From the NCBI RefSeq assembly GCF_002846365.1, contig NZ_PJMW01000001.1, forward strand, positions 310,001 to 374,000: DNA of 64,000 bases. Direction: 5' to 3'. This stretch comes from Nocardia fluminea (lineage in GTDB: Bacteria; Actinomycetota; Actinomycetes; Mycobacteriales; Mycobacteriaceae). The notes beneath the pieces are model-generated. The model did not search any database and was not told the origin of the DNA. It worked only from the letters and a program-made list of their open reading frames with translations. This document shows, piece by piece, positions 22,428 through 31,415 of the stretch. The translations under genes were made by a program, and so were the position numbers. Positions within the stretch are counted from its first letter, which is position 1. Every line of letters starts with the position of its first letter.

Positions 22428-23524
22428 GCGATGAGCTCCTGCCCGGTGGTGAGGGTGCGGCCGGCCGGGTCGGCGAGGAACAGCAGGTGTTCGCCCGCAC
22501 GGTGGATTTCCTCGATATTGGGGTGGCCCGACAGCACGAAGGTCTGCACACCGGCCGCCCGGTAGGCCGAGAGCTGTTGCGCCACTTGCTCGTAGCTGCC
22601 GACCAAGCCGATCGGTTGGTCATAGCCGAAGGCGTCGAAGCCGGCCCATCGTCCGTCACCGAGCGCGTGGTCGGCGGCAGTGCCGGGGCGGTCGAGCTCG
22701 TCCCACTGGCGGTGGACCCTCGCCCAGGCTTCGTCCTCGGTCTCACGGGCGATGATCGGCAGTTCGAGGCCGACCCGCACCCGACGACTCTCCGCGGCGG
22801 CGCGCTCCCCCAATTCGGTGACGGCGGCGGCGATTCCAGCGGTCTGCTCGGCGAACAGGTGGACGTCACCGTGCGCGGCCGACAACGCCAGTGCGGCGGA
22901 TGACGTGCCGCTCAGGTGGACGGCCGGGAACGGCAGACCGGACAGGATGCCGCGGAATCCCCCGTCGATGACGTCGTAGTGCCGGCCGGCGTAGTCAAAG
23001 CCTGTTCCGGCGAATCCCGCTGCGCCGACCTCGTTCTCGTTCCAGACACCGCGCGCGACGGTGAGGAATTCCGCAGCGCGGTCGTAGCGCTCGTCGCCGG
23101 TGACGCGGTCGCCGCGCGTGCGCGCCTCGGCGTCGTCGGTGTCGACGGCGAGGCGCCAGTTCAGTCGGCCCGCCGAGTGGCGTTGCAGTGTCGCCGATAT
23201 CTTGGCCGCGTAGACCGGTGTGCCGAAAGCGGGCTGGAATTCGACCGTGACCCGGGTGTAGCGGGTGGCGCGCAGGGCTGCGGCCGCCACGATCCAGGAT
23301 TCCTCGCCGAGTGGGTCGTAGGGTGCGAGCACACCGTCGAAACCGTTCAGTTCGGCGGCATCGACGATCTGGGCGAGGTCGTCGAACGGACCGAAGCGAC
23401 CCGCACGCACGTCGGTGGTCTCGAGCGGCGGTGCCGGCGGGCCGAAGCCGCCGCGACCGCGCAGACCCGGGTCGGCCCGCCGACCGTCGCCGCGGCTGGG
23501 CAGCCGCCACACGAACTCGGTCAT
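22424..23524 (-). CDS. Second luciferase-like flavin monooxygenase (SsuD/DszA-like)
   Basis: 366 aa, paralogous to the neighbour at 21258: VEFQPAFGTPVYAAKISATLQ, SAGRLNWRLAVDTDDAEARTRGD, YDRAAEFLTVARGVW, VHLSGTSSAALAL, VGSYEQVAQQL and FVLSGHPNIEEIHRAG. The N-terminus has an extra basic Gly/Arg-rich stretch (residues 8-30). The two enzymes may act in sequence or on different substrates. Start and stop both overlap neighbours by four bases, giving 1:1 coupled translation with the DszB-like protein. Confidence 0.9.
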   Translation of the reverse strand: MTEFVWRLPSRGDGRRADPGLRGRGGFGPPAPPLETTDVRAGRFGPFDDLAQIVDAAELNGFDGVLAPYDPLGEESWIVAAAALRATRYTRVTVEFQPAFGTPVYAAKISATLQRHSAGRLNWRLAVDTDDAEARTRGDRVTGDERYDRAAEFLTVARGVWNENEVGAAGFAGTGFDYAGRHYDVIDGGFRGILSGLPFPAVHLSGTSSAALALSAAHGDVHLFAEQTAGIAAAVTELGERAAAESRRVRVGLELPIIARETEDEAWARVHRQWDELDRPGTAADHALGDGRWAGFDAFGYDQPIGLVGSYEQVAQQLSAYRAAGVQTFVLSGHPNIEEIHRAGEHLLFLADPAGRTLTTGQELIA

Positions 23525-24546
23525 GCGGGCACCCGCTCGGCGGCGACGAGCTCGCGCGCACGAGCCAACGGCTCGGGGGCGACCCAGGATTCGAGATCGA
23601 AGTCGGCGGCGAGGAAGCCGTGGGTGTAGAGGAACTGCTTCTGCACCCCGAGCAGTTCGACGCGTTCGGCGGTGAGCGAGGGATGCAGTCCGCGATGGAA
23701 CTCGGCCCCGTAGGCCGCGACGACACCCTCGGGCCCGGACAGCGTCTCGCGCTGTAGCACCGCGCGGACGCCGTCGAGATCACCGGCGGCCCAGTCGGCG
23801 GCGCGCAGGCTCTGCGCCAGGAAGCCGACGACGACCTCGGGCCGCGATTCCAGCAGGTCGGCGTGCACCGTGATCGGTCGAGGCGTGCCGTTGTTGACCC
23901 GCAGCCGCTTGGTGGCCGAGGCGTCGAGGTCGACCGCGACGCGCAACCCGTTCTCCGCCGCGACCTCCTTGGCGCGGGCGCCCTTGACATAGACGGCGTC
24001 GACCTTGCCGTCGAGGAGTTCGGCCACACCCCACGTCGTCGAGCGCCGAGCGCTCTGGATCGCGGTGCGCACCTGCGGGTCCCGCTCGACGTCGAGCTCG
24101 ACGACCCGGACATCGGCCAGGGTCAGCCCGGCGGGGCGCAGTGCGTTGGCGAAGCCGTGCAGTGCCATCGCGCGCGGGAAACTGCGCGCCTGGTCCTGGG
24201 CCCACGCGGGGACGCCGATGCGCAGACCGGCCAGCCCCGCCGCGTCGGTGACCGGCGAATCGGGACCGACCAGGATCGCCTGGGACTCGTCGATCCAGGT
24301 GAGACCGATCAGGCGGGTCGGCGAGCCGTGCGCGCGGGCGGCGAGGGCGGGCACATTGCCGCCTTCGCGGATCAGGCCGGACAGGTCGTGGGAGAAGTGG
24401 TGGCCCGCGAGTTCGGGCCCCGCGTCCTGGAGCACGCCGAACTCGAGGCCGGCGCTCGCGGCGGTCTCGCCGAGCCAGCCGAGGCTGTGCGCGAGACCGC
24501 TCGCGGTCGGCACGGGGCAGCGGGTGTACCACAGGGTTTCGGTCAT
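23521..24546 (-). CDS. DszB-like sulfinate desulfinase
   Basis: 341 aa, no signal peptide. It resembles 2-hydroxybiphenyl-2-sulfinate desulfinase DszB more than a transport binding protein. The three residues known to form the DszB active site appear in equivalent settings: Cys10 in YTRCPVP (DszB SNCPVP), His50 in HHFSHD, and Arg60 in IREGGNVPAL (DszB TRFGGEIPPL), with the His-Arg spacing of ten preserved. Further agreement: LIGLTWIDESQAILVGPDSPVTDAAGLAGLRIGVP-type block and a C-terminal QKQFLYTHGFL. It would cleave an organic sulfinate to sulfite in the cytoplasm. Not necessarily active on biphenyl compounds. Confidence 0.8.
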   Translation of the reverse strand: MTETLWYTRCPVPTASGLAHSLGWLGETAASAGLEFGVLQDAGPELAGHHFSHDLSGLIREGGNVPALAARAHGSPTRLIGLTWIDESQAILVGPDSPVTDAAGLAGLRIGVPAWAQDQARSFPRAMALHGFANALRPAGLTLADVRVVELDVERDPQVRTAIQSARRSTTWGVAELLDGKVDAVYVKGARAKEVAAENGLRVAVDLDASATKRLRVNNGTPRPITVHADLLESRPEVVVGFLAQSLRAADWAAGDLDGVRAVLQRETLSGPEGVVAAYGAEFHRGLHPSLTAERVELLGVQKQFLYTHGFLAADFDLESWVAPEPLARARELVAAERVPA

Positions 24547-25307
24547 GACAGGCTCCTTGGATGTGGTCCGACGCCGAGCTGGGCGAGAAATCGGGTGCGG
24601 TAACCGAGGGTTTCGGGTGCCGCGTGGTCACGCGGGCGGGGTAGGTCGATGACCTCGTCGACGGCGAAACGGCCGCGGTCGAGGATGATCACCCGATCGG
24701 CGAGGCGGATCGCCTCGTCGACGTCGTGGGTGACCATGAGGACGGCGGGCCGGTGCCGGGCGACGAGATCGCCGACCAGGTCCTGCATCTGGAGCCGGGT
24801 GAGGGCGTCCAGTGCCGCGAACGGTTCGTCGAGCAGCAGCAGTTCCGGTTCGCGCACCAGCGCCCTGGCCAGTGCCGCGCGCTGGGCCTCGCCGCCCGAC
24901 AGCGTGGCCGGCCACTGGCCTGCCTTACCGTCGAGGTGGACTTCGTCGAGTGCACGCAGACCGGCTTCGCGTTGCGGCTTGCCGCGCCGCAGACCGACGA
25001 TGACATTGGCCAGCACTCGCTTCGACGGGATGAGGCGGGGCTCCTGATAGACGGTCGTGCGTCGGCCGGGCACCAATACCGCACCGGCATCGGGGGTTTC
25101 GAGGCCGGTGAGCAGACGCAGCAGGGTGGTCTTGCCGGTGCCGCTCGGGCCGAGCAGCACCACGAACTCGCCGCGGCGGATGGTCAGGTCGACTCCGTCG
25201 AGCACTGTCTTCTCGCCGAACGCCTTACGCAGACCGGTGATCGATACCGCTACCGGGGCCGGTGCGTCTTCGACGGCCTGGACCGGTGCGGCTGTCGTCG
25301 TGGTCAT
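24543..25307 (-). CDS. ssuB: ABC transporter ATPase, SsuB-like
   Basis: 254 aa from the ATG at 25307, which overlaps the permease stop. Walker A LGPSGTGKTT, Q-loop TTVYQEPRLI, signature LSGGEAQRAALARAL, Walker B LLLLDEPFAALD and H-loop VLMVTHDVDEAI, all intact. It energises the importer with the permease at 25304 and the lipoprotein at 26121. The symbol is by family and context; the imported compound may be a sulfonate, sulfone or sulfinate. Confidence 0.9.
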   Translation of the reverse strand: MTTTTAAPVQAVEDAPAPVAVSITGLRKAFGEKTVLDGVDLTIRRGEFVVLLGPSGTGKTTLLRLLTGLETPDAGAVLVPGRRTTVYQEPRLIPSKRVLANVIVGLRRGKPQREAGLRALDEVHLDGKAGQWPATLSGGEAQRAALARALVREPELLLLDEPFAALDALTRLQMQDLVGDLVARHRPAVLMVTHDVDEAIRLADRVIILDRGRFAVDEVIDLPRPRDHAAPETLGYRTRFLAQLGVGPHPRSLS

Positions 25308-26119
25308 CGGATCGCCACCTGCTTCCGCCATGGCATCGCGTAGCGTTCCGCGAGCCGCACGAGTGCGTCGAACACCAGACCGAGCAGCGCGTAGAGCACG
25401 ACGCACAGCACCATGTAGTCGGTGCGGTTGTATTCCTGAGCGAGGGTCACCAGGTAGCCGACGCCCTGCTGGGTGCCGACCTGCTCGGCGGCGATGAGCG
25501 CGGTGATGCTGATCGACAGGCACACACGCAGCGCCATCAGGATGCCGGGCAGCGCGGCGGGCACGATCACCTCGACGACGAGCCGGGTGCCGGTGAGCCC
25601 GAAACTGCGTGCCGCCTCGACCATCTTGCGATCCACATTGCGCACGCCGAGATAGGTGTAGGCATACATCGGCGCGGTGGTGGCCACCGCGATGAGCAGC
25701 ACCTTGTACAGCTCATCGATGCCGAACCAGGCGATGAACAGTGGAACCAGCGCCAGGAACGGCACCGCACGCACGATCTGCATGGTCGAATCGACCAGCT
25801 CCTCACCGAGGCTGGACAGCCCGGACAGCAGACCGAGTACCAGCCCGACGCCGACACCGATCGCCACTCCGGCGGCCGCGCGCCCGAACGAGGCGAGCGC
25901 GAATTCCACCAGCTGGCCGCTGTCGAACAGTTCGACGAACGCCGACCAGACCGCGCCGGGGCCCGCGATCACCCGCGGCGAGATCGCGCCGCTCGCCGAT
26001 CCGGCCCACCAGACCAGCACGATCGCTGCGGGCAGAACAGCACGCAGGCCGAGTGACAACCATCGCGGCCGCTGCCGCGCGACGCGCGCCCGGGGCGGGG
26101 CCAAGGCGAGGGTGCTCAT
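25304..26119 (-). CDS. ssuC: ABC transporter permease, SsuC-like
   Basis: 271 aa with six membrane helices. The first is at about residues 25-45 after a basic N-terminus (RARVARQRPRW). The EAA coupling loop is MVEAARSFGLTGTRLVVEVIVPAALPGILMAL. One base separates it from the binding-protein stop, and its own stop overlaps the ATPase start. Confidence 0.92.
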   Translation of the reverse strand: MSTLALAPPRARVARQRPRWLSLGLRAVLPAAIVLVWWAGSASGAISPRVIAGPGAVWSAFVELFDSGQLVEFALASFGRAAAGVAIGVGVGLVLGLLSGLSSLGEELVDSTMQIVRAVPFLALVPLFIAWFGIDELYKVLLIAVATTAPMYAYTYLGVRNVDRKMVEAARSFGLTGTRLVVEVIVPAALPGILMALRVCLSISITALIAAEQVGTQQGVGYLVTLAQEYNRTDYMVLCVVLYALLGLVFDALVRLAERYAMPWRKQVAIR

Positions 26120-26120
26120 C

Positions 26121-27158
26121 TCACTTACCCTTCAACGCGGCGAGCTGGTCCGGGGTGAGCTTGGCTTTCAGGTCGTAGAAGATGTCGCCTGCGGTGATCC
26201 GGCGAGAAATGACGCCGTTGTCGGCGAAGGTGTTCACCACATCGGCCAGGTCGACGGCATCGGATTCGGCGGGCAGGCGTGGCACGGTGACCTCACCGCC
26301 GACCCGGACAGCGTCGGCGAGCCGGTCACCGGTCAGCGCACGCGGGCCGGACTTCTCGAAGACGTTCTCGAAGTCGGCCGGCGCGGCCTTCTGCTTCGCG
26401 GTGAGTCCCTGCAGCACTTCCAGGTACTTCGCGGCGATATCGGGGCGCTGGTCGAGGACCTCGGTGCGGAACACCACCACGGTGTTGTCCTTGGAGCCGA
26501 CGGACTTCTCGGTGGCGATCTCCTTGGCGCCCGCTGCTTTGGCCTCCTGGTAGGGCACCAGGAACGACGCCCACGCGTCGACCTTGCCGGTCGCGAAGGC
26601 CGACGCGGCGTCTTTCTGCTGCAGCGGCACCCGGGTCACCTTGTCGGCCGGAATACCTGCCTGGGCCAGCGCTTTGAGCGTGATGTATTCGCCCTTGCCC
26701 GCGGGATTCACCGCGATCCGCTTGCCCACCAGACCCGCGACGGTGGTCACGCCCGACTCCGGACTCACCACGATGCCGCTCTGATCCTGACCCGCCGGGT
26801 CGGCGACGGCGACGATCTTCACGCCGACGTCCTTGGACAGCGCGCCGACGACGGGGCTGAATGCCGCGCCGGAGACATCGAGTTCGCTCGTGTTGAACAG
26901 CTTCAGCATGGAACTGAAACCCGGTGTGGTGCTGACCCATTCGATCTTGGCGCCCAGCGGGGCGAGTGCGGCGTCGAACGTGCCGTCGCGCTTGCCGACG
27001 GCGAGGGGGCCGCTGTTGCCCGGGTCGGTGACCTTGAGAACGAACGAGGCTTGCGCCCCCTGTTCCGGCGTGGAGTCGGAGCCACACGCCGCGACGAGGG
27101 CTACGACGGGGACGATCGCGAGGGCGATCCGCGAGAAGGCCGGCAGCCTGCGGGACAT
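26121..27158 (-). CDS. ssuA: Sulfonate-type ABC substrate-binding lipoprotein
   Basis: 345 aa. Lipoprotein signal MSRRLPAFSRIALAIVPVV with lipobox VAACGS. The mature domain is SsuA-like: KIEWVSTTPGFSSMLKLF, ELDVSGAAFSPVVGAL, VAGLVGKRIAVNPAGKGEYITLKAL, KVDAWASFLVPYQEA. First gene of the eight-gene operon, divergent from the IclR regulator, with two operator-like palindromes between them. Ligand unknown. Confidence 0.9.
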   Translation of the reverse strand: MSRRLPAFSRIALAIVPVVALVAACGSDSTPEQGAQASFVLKVTDPGNSGPLAVGKRDGTFDAALAPLGAKIEWVSTTPGFSSMLKLFNTSELDVSGAAFSPVVGALSKDVGVKIVAVADPAGQDQSGIVVSPESGVTTVAGLVGKRIAVNPAGKGEYITLKALAQAGIPADKVTRVPLQQKDAASAFATGKVDAWASFLVPYQEAKAAGAKEIATEKSVGSKDNTVVVFRTEVLDQRPDIAAKYLEVLQGLTAKQKAAPADFENVFEKSGPRALTGDRLADAVRVGGEVTVPRLPAESDAVDLADVVNTFADNGVISRRITAGDIFYDLKAKLTPDQLAALKGK

Positions 27159-27233
27159 CGGGGCTCCTGTTCGGGGCTGGGGGGTTGATGCCTTCGCAGC
27201 GTAGGAGCGGGTGTGGTCTCGAACGAGGTATGC

Positions 27234-27252
27234 CTTTCCACGGATCGGAAAG
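27234..27252. promoter_or_regulatory. IclR-type operator, site 1
   Basis: CTTTCC-7 bases-GGAAAG, perfect 6-bp arms, 76 bases before the sulfur-operon start. It shares the layout TTTCC-N7-GGAAA with site 2, as expected for two sites of one regulator. Confidence 0.55.
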
Positions 27253-27310
27253 CTTGACAGCGGAGGACTTGTCGTTCTATGGCCGGTGACCGGTGTTCAC
27301 GGACGATCAT

Positions 27311-27327
27311 TTTCCATATAGCGGAAA
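27311..27327. promoter_or_regulatory. IclR-type operator, site 2
   Basis: TTTCC-ATATAGC-GGAAA, 44 bases before the proposed IclR start. TTCC/GGAA dyads with this spacing are typical of IclR-family sites in actinobacteria. The position suits autoregulation. Confidence 0.55.
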
Positions 27328-27371
27328 TTCGAGGGGTCGTGCGCTCGAACACCTGTGTTACCGTCGGCTCT

Positions 27372-28118
27372 GTGGAGACCTCCAGCGTGCAGACCGTGAC
27401 CAGGGCCCTCTCGGTACTCGACTGCTTCCGTGGCGGCGAGGAGCGCGGGGTCTCGGAAGTCGCCCGCGCCCAGGGCCTCGCGGTCAGCACCACCCATCGC
27501 CTGCTCGGCGCGCTCGTGCAGGCCGGGTTCCTGGAGAAAGACGCCGAGTCCAGTCGCTACCGGATGGGTGGAGCGCTGGCCGAATACGGTCAGATCGCCT
27601 ATCGCCAGCACCGCATCTACCTCGCCGAGCCCTACCTCGAGCAACTGGCAGCCACCACCGGAGCGACCGGGTCGGTCGCCACCCGCCACGGCATCCACGC
27701 GGTACTGCTCGGGACCAGCCGGTGGCGCGAGAGCGACGGGCACAAGCTCCAGGGCGTGCGACTTCCGTTGCACGCCAGCGCACTCGGCAAAGCACTGCTG
27801 GCCTGGTCGGACGCCGACGATGACGAATTGCGTTCGCTGCCTTACGAAGAGGGCACGGAGCGTTCGGTGTCGAGCCCGGAGGAACTGCGCGCGGAACTGA
27901 TCACCACCCGCGAGCGCGGCTACGCGTTCAACGATCGCGAACTCGACCCGGGATTCCGCACCATCGGCCTGCCGATCCTCGATCCACAGGGTCGCTGCCG
28001 CTTCGCTCTGGGTATGCGCGGACCCGCCACGCTGATGATCGACGAGCGGGTGCCGTTCTTCGTCGAACTGGCCAAGGTCACCGCGGCCGATATCGCCGCG
28101 CGATTCGCCGCCGACTGA
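27372..28118 (+). CDS. IclR-family regulator of the sulfur operon
   Basis: 248 aa from the GTG at 27372 (VETSSVQTVTRALSVLDCF); an ATG 31 codons earlier would run through operator site 2 and is unlikely. N-terminal winged helix with GVSEVARAQGLAVSTTHRLLGALVQAGFL, then the IclR effector domain (LPLHASALGKALLAW, GYAFNDRELDPGFRTIGLPIL, ALGMRGPATLM). Divergent from the transporter/desulfinase operon. IclR proteins may repress or activate in response to a pathway metabolite. Confidence 0.9.
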   Translation: METSSVQTVTRALSVLDCFRGGEERGVSEVARAQGLAVSTTHRLLGALVQAGFLEKDAESSRYRMGGALAEYGQIAYRQHRIYLAEPYLEQLAATTGATGSVATRHGIHAVLLGTSRWRESDGHKLQGVRLPLHASALGKALLAWSDADDDELRSLPYEEGTERSVSSPEELRAELITTRERGYAFNDRELDPGFRTIGLPILDPQGRCRFALGMRGPATLMIDERVPFFVELAKVTAADIAARFAAD

Positions 28119-28229
28119 ACACCCACCCGACACCGATCGCGTCACACCCTCGGAAAATGCCGCGCGGAAACAGTCGCGCCCCCGATACCGTGAATCCGAG
28201 TGGTTAGTCGATGCAACGAAAGGACCTCG

Positions 28230-29657
28230 GTGGCTACCGATACCGCGAGCCCGGCTGTCGGTCTGCGTTCCGAACGAGGTCCGATCCTCGCCTCGCTCAT
28301 GCTCTCCACCGGGTTGGTGGCGCTCGACTCGACCATCATCGCGACCGCGGTGCTGACCATCACCGACACGCTCGGTGGGTTCGCGATGTTCCCGTGGTTG
28401 TTCTCCATCTATCTGCTCGCACAGGCGGTGACGGTGCCGATCTACGGCAAACTCGCCGACATGGTCGGGCGCAAGCCGGTGATCCTGTTCGGGATCGCGG
28501 CCTTCGCGGTGGGGTCACTGCTGTGCGGGCTGGCCACGAGCATGGTGGCGCTCATCGCCTTCCGGGCGATCCAGGGCATCGGGGCGGGCGCGATCCAGCC
28601 GATGACCATGGTGATCGCCGGTGATCTGTACACGCTGGCCGAGCGCGCCAAGGTGCAGGGGTATCTGGCCGGGGTGTGGGCGAGTTCGGCGGTGCTCGGC
28701 CCGCTGCTGGGCGGGTTGTTCGCCGACCATCTGAGCTGGCGGTGGATCTTCCTGATCAATCTTCCGCTGTGCGCGGTCGCGGCCTGGATGTTGCTGCGCC
28801 ACTTCACCGAATCGGCGGTGCGTCACACTCAGCGCATCGACTACCTGGGCGCGATCCTGCTCACCGCCGGTGCGGGCGCGATGATCCTCGCCCTGCTCGA
28901 AGGTGGCCAGGCCTGGGCGTGGACCTCGCCGGTCTCGCTCACCCTGTTCGTGGGCAGCGTAGCGGTGCTGGCGCTGTTCGCGGTGGTCGAGCTGCGGACG
29001 GCGAACCCGATTCTGCCGCTGTGGATCTTCACCCGGCGCGTGGTGATCGCGAGCAGCACCGTCTCGCTGCTGGTCGGCGCCGTCATCCTCGGATTGACCT
29101 CGTACGTGCCGACTTTCGCTCAGGGCGTGCTCGGGACCACCGCCCTGGTGGCGGGGCTCACCGTCGGCGGCCTCACGCTCGGCTGGCCGCTCGCCGCGAC
29201 CCTGTCCGGACGGCTGTACCTGCGCTGGGGATTTCGCATCAGCGGCATAGCCGGCAGCACGATCGCCGCGCTCGGCTGCGCGACCACACTGCTCGTGGGC
29301 CCGCAGTCGAGCCCCTGGCAGATCGCGGCCTCCTGCTTCCTGATCGGCTGCGGCATGGGCCTGGTCGCCTCCCCCACTCTCATCGCCGCCCAGGCCAGCG
29401 CCGAATGGCACGAACGCGGCGTGGTCACCTCAGCCAACATGTTCGCCCGCTCCCTCGGCAGCGCGCTGGGCGTCGCGGTGTTCGGCGCCATCGTCAACGC
29501 GGGCATCCACGACCCCGACCACCCCGCACCCGGCGAACTCGCCCACGGCATCCACCTGGTCTTCCTCGCGATGCTCGCGATGGCCGTCGTCATGCTCGTC
29601 GCCGCCGCGACCATGCCCGGCCGCAGCCACGGCACATCGGCGGTCAGTGCGCCGTGA
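28230..29657 (+). CDS. MFS transporter, DHA2 (14-TM drug/proton antiporter) type
   Basis: 475 aa from a GTG at 28230 preceded by GAAAGGA; starts further upstream lack a ribosome site. DHA2 motifs: LDSTIIATAVLTI (motif D1), GKLADMVGRKPVILFG (motif A) and IQGIGAGAIQPM / GVWASSAVLGPLLGGLFADHLSWRWIFLINLP (motif C region). Probably exports hydrophobic or toxic compounds. It follows the IclR gene by 111 bases in the same direction but has its own ribosome site. Confidence 0.9.
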   Translation: MATDTASPAVGLRSERGPILASLMLSTGLVALDSTIIATAVLTITDTLGGFAMFPWLFSIYLLAQAVTVPIYGKLADMVGRKPVILFGIAAFAVGSLLCGLATSMVALIAFRAIQGIGAGAIQPMTMVIAGDLYTLAERAKVQGYLAGVWASSAVLGPLLGGLFADHLSWRWIFLINLPLCAVAAWMLLRHFTESAVRHTQRIDYLGAILLTAGAGAMILALLEGGQAWAWTSPVSLTLFVGSVAVLALFAVVELRTANPILPLWIFTRRVVIASSTVSLLVGAVILGLTSYVPTFAQGVLGTTALVAGLTVGGLTLGWPLAATLSGRLYLRWGFRISGIAGSTIAALGCATTLLVGPQSSPWQIAASCFLIGCGMGLVASPTLIAAQASAEWHERGVVTSANMFARSLGSALGVAVFGAIVNAGIHDPDHPAPGELAHGIHLVFLAMLAMAVVMLVAAATMPGRSHGTSAVSAP

Positions 29658-29756
29658 TCCACTGCGCGATGTCGGCCACGACCGCACCGTCGACGTGCTG
29701 CGATCGCGCCTGGTCGGCAAGCGCGGCCGGTGTCTCACGACCAGCGTCGGCCTCCC

Positions 29757-30395
29757 TCAACCGAGGTTATCGAGCTGTGGGGCGGGCACGTCGGGCCTCG
29801 ACCTCCCGACGAACTCGTGGCGCATGTCCCTGAGCGAGGCGAGACGGCCGCCGAGATCGGCATCGGGGCCGGGTTCGATCCCCAGATCCTCTCGGATGGC
29901 TCGACGTAGCAGGCGGACACCGAAGCCCACCGAGCCGTCCAGGAAGCCATAGAGCGCCGCGACCGCCACCGGGTCGTTCTCGTCCAGCTCGAGCGCTGTG
30001 CGATGGGCGATGTCGAGGCAGCGGTTCACCTCGGACGCGAAATCGAGCGCTCGATCCGACACCACCATCTGGGCACGGGAATAGCTGTCGCGCAAAGCTT
30101 CCCGAGCGGCCTCGAACTTGACGAGATCAGGAGTGCGGCCGCCGCACTTCTCGTCGAGATAGTGCCGGACAGCCGTCCGACAGGAGTGCGCCGCAGTGTT
30201 GAGGCTCGCGTAGACCGCCCGCTTCTCATCGGTGGCCTCCTTGCGGATGAGCTCGCGCAATTCCTCCGCCCGAGTGTCGCGCTGCACCTTCGCATCGATG
30301 CGCTTGCTCCGAATCGCGAAAGCCTGCGTCACGATGCCGCCCCCGAGCGTGCCGACAACCGTGATCGAGGCAACCGCCACATTGGTCCAATCCAT
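29757..30395 (-). CDS. Hypothetical membrane-anchored helical protein
   Basis: 212 aa from the ATG at 30395. One N-terminal membrane helix (WTNVAVASITVVGTLGGGIV) is followed by a long charged helical stretch (residues 28-65, many Lys/Arg/Glu), then alternating helices with Cys in SCRTAVRHYLDEKCGG and RCLDIAHR. Layout: membrane anchor plus cytoplasmic helical bundle. I do not recognise the family. Stands alone, divergent from the methyltransferase across 84 bases. Confidence 0.65.
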   Translation of the reverse strand: MDWTNVAVASITVVGTLGGGIVTQAFAIRSKRIDAKVQRDTRAEELRELIRKEATDEKRAVYASLNTAAHSCRTAVRHYLDEKCGGRTPDLVKFEAAREALRDSYSRAQMVVSDRALDFASEVNRCLDIAHRTALELDENDPVAVAALYGFLDGSVGFGVRLLRRAIREDLGIEPGPDADLGGRLASLRDMRHEFVGRSRPDVPAPQLDNLG

Positions 30396-30479
30396 GATCG
30401 CTATTGTCTCTGCACCCCAATAAGATTCACCACCCGCGCGATCGTTCCGCAGCGCGACAGCGGTATGTAGCTTCCTACC

Positions 30480-31286
30480 ATGGTGGGAATCGGGAATTCT
30501 GAGGATCAGACCACGGACGAGGTCCAGCGCCGGAAGCGACGGGCGCGGTCGTTCGGCGCTCAGGCAGCCGTCTACGCCGAGCACCGGCCGGACTATCCGG
30601 AGGCGGGAATTCGGTGGGCGCTGGAGGCGGTCGGGGATAGAGACGGGATTGTTGTTCTGGATTTGGGGGCGGGAACGGGCAAACTCACTGGAGGTTTGCT
30701 CGCCGCGGGGGTCGAGGTGATCGCGGTGGAACCCGATGCGGGAATGCGGGCCGAACTCGTGCGTCTCTATCCCGGGGTGACGGCGCTTTCCGGTGCGGCG
30801 GAGGCGATTCCGCTGGCCGACGGGACTGTGGACGCGGTGCTCGCCGGGCAGGCGTTCCACTGGTTCGACCAGGCGCTGGCATTCCCCGAAATCGCGCGGG
30901 TGCTCCGCGCGAACGGGGTGTTCGCCGCGTTCTGGAACACCGACGACAACACGGTCGAGTGGGTCGCGGGATTGCGGGATGTCTCCCGCTCGTCCGCGTC
31001 GTTTCCGCCGTCGTCATCCGATGACCCGCTGCCGGCGCATCCACTGTTCGCGCCGTTCGAGTACGCCGAGTTCGCGCACAGCCAGCGGCGGACCGCCGAA
31101 TCGCTGACCGCGTCCATCGGCACCAATTCACACACCGTGATCATTTCCCCGAAGGAACGGGCCGAAGTGCTCGGCCGGATTCTCGACTACCTCCATGCGA
31201 CACCGGAAACCGCCGAGGGCGAGTTCGACTTCCCGCTGCGCACCGAGGTGATCCGCGCGGTTCGGCGCGCGAACACACCTCGGTGA
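30480..31286 (+). CDS. Class I SAM-dependent methyltransferase
   Basis: 268 aa. Motif I VVLDLGAGTGKLTGGLL (about 58-74), motif II acidic residue in VIAVEPDAGMRAEL, post-I GAAEAIPLADGTVDAVLAGQAFHWFD, which includes the HWFD block of the UbiE/BioC/Tam-like Methyltransf_11 group. The RSFGAQAAVYAEHRPDYP start is typical of this set. Acceptor unknown. Confidence 0.88.
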   Translation: MVGIGNSEDQTTDEVQRRKRRARSFGAQAAVYAEHRPDYPEAGIRWALEAVGDRDGIVVLDLGAGTGKLTGGLLAAGVEVIAVEPDAGMRAELVRLYPGVTALSGAAEAIPLADGTVDAVLAGQAFHWFDQALAFPEIARVLRANGVFAAFWNTDDNTVEWVAGLRDVSRSSASFPPSSSDDPLPAHPLFAPFEYAEFAHSQRRTAESLTASIGTNSHTVIISPKERAEVLGRILDYLHATPETAEGEFDFPLRTEVIRAVRRANTPR

Positions 31287-31415
31287 TCGCCGATCACAGA
31301 CACAACTGAACCCCGCCCGCGTTGACCGTGCCGACGTTCACAGCCGCCATGGCCCCGAGTCGGCCTCGGCATCGTCATCGACACGGGCACCGCCGGGGTC
31401 GGCGGACCCCGCGCC

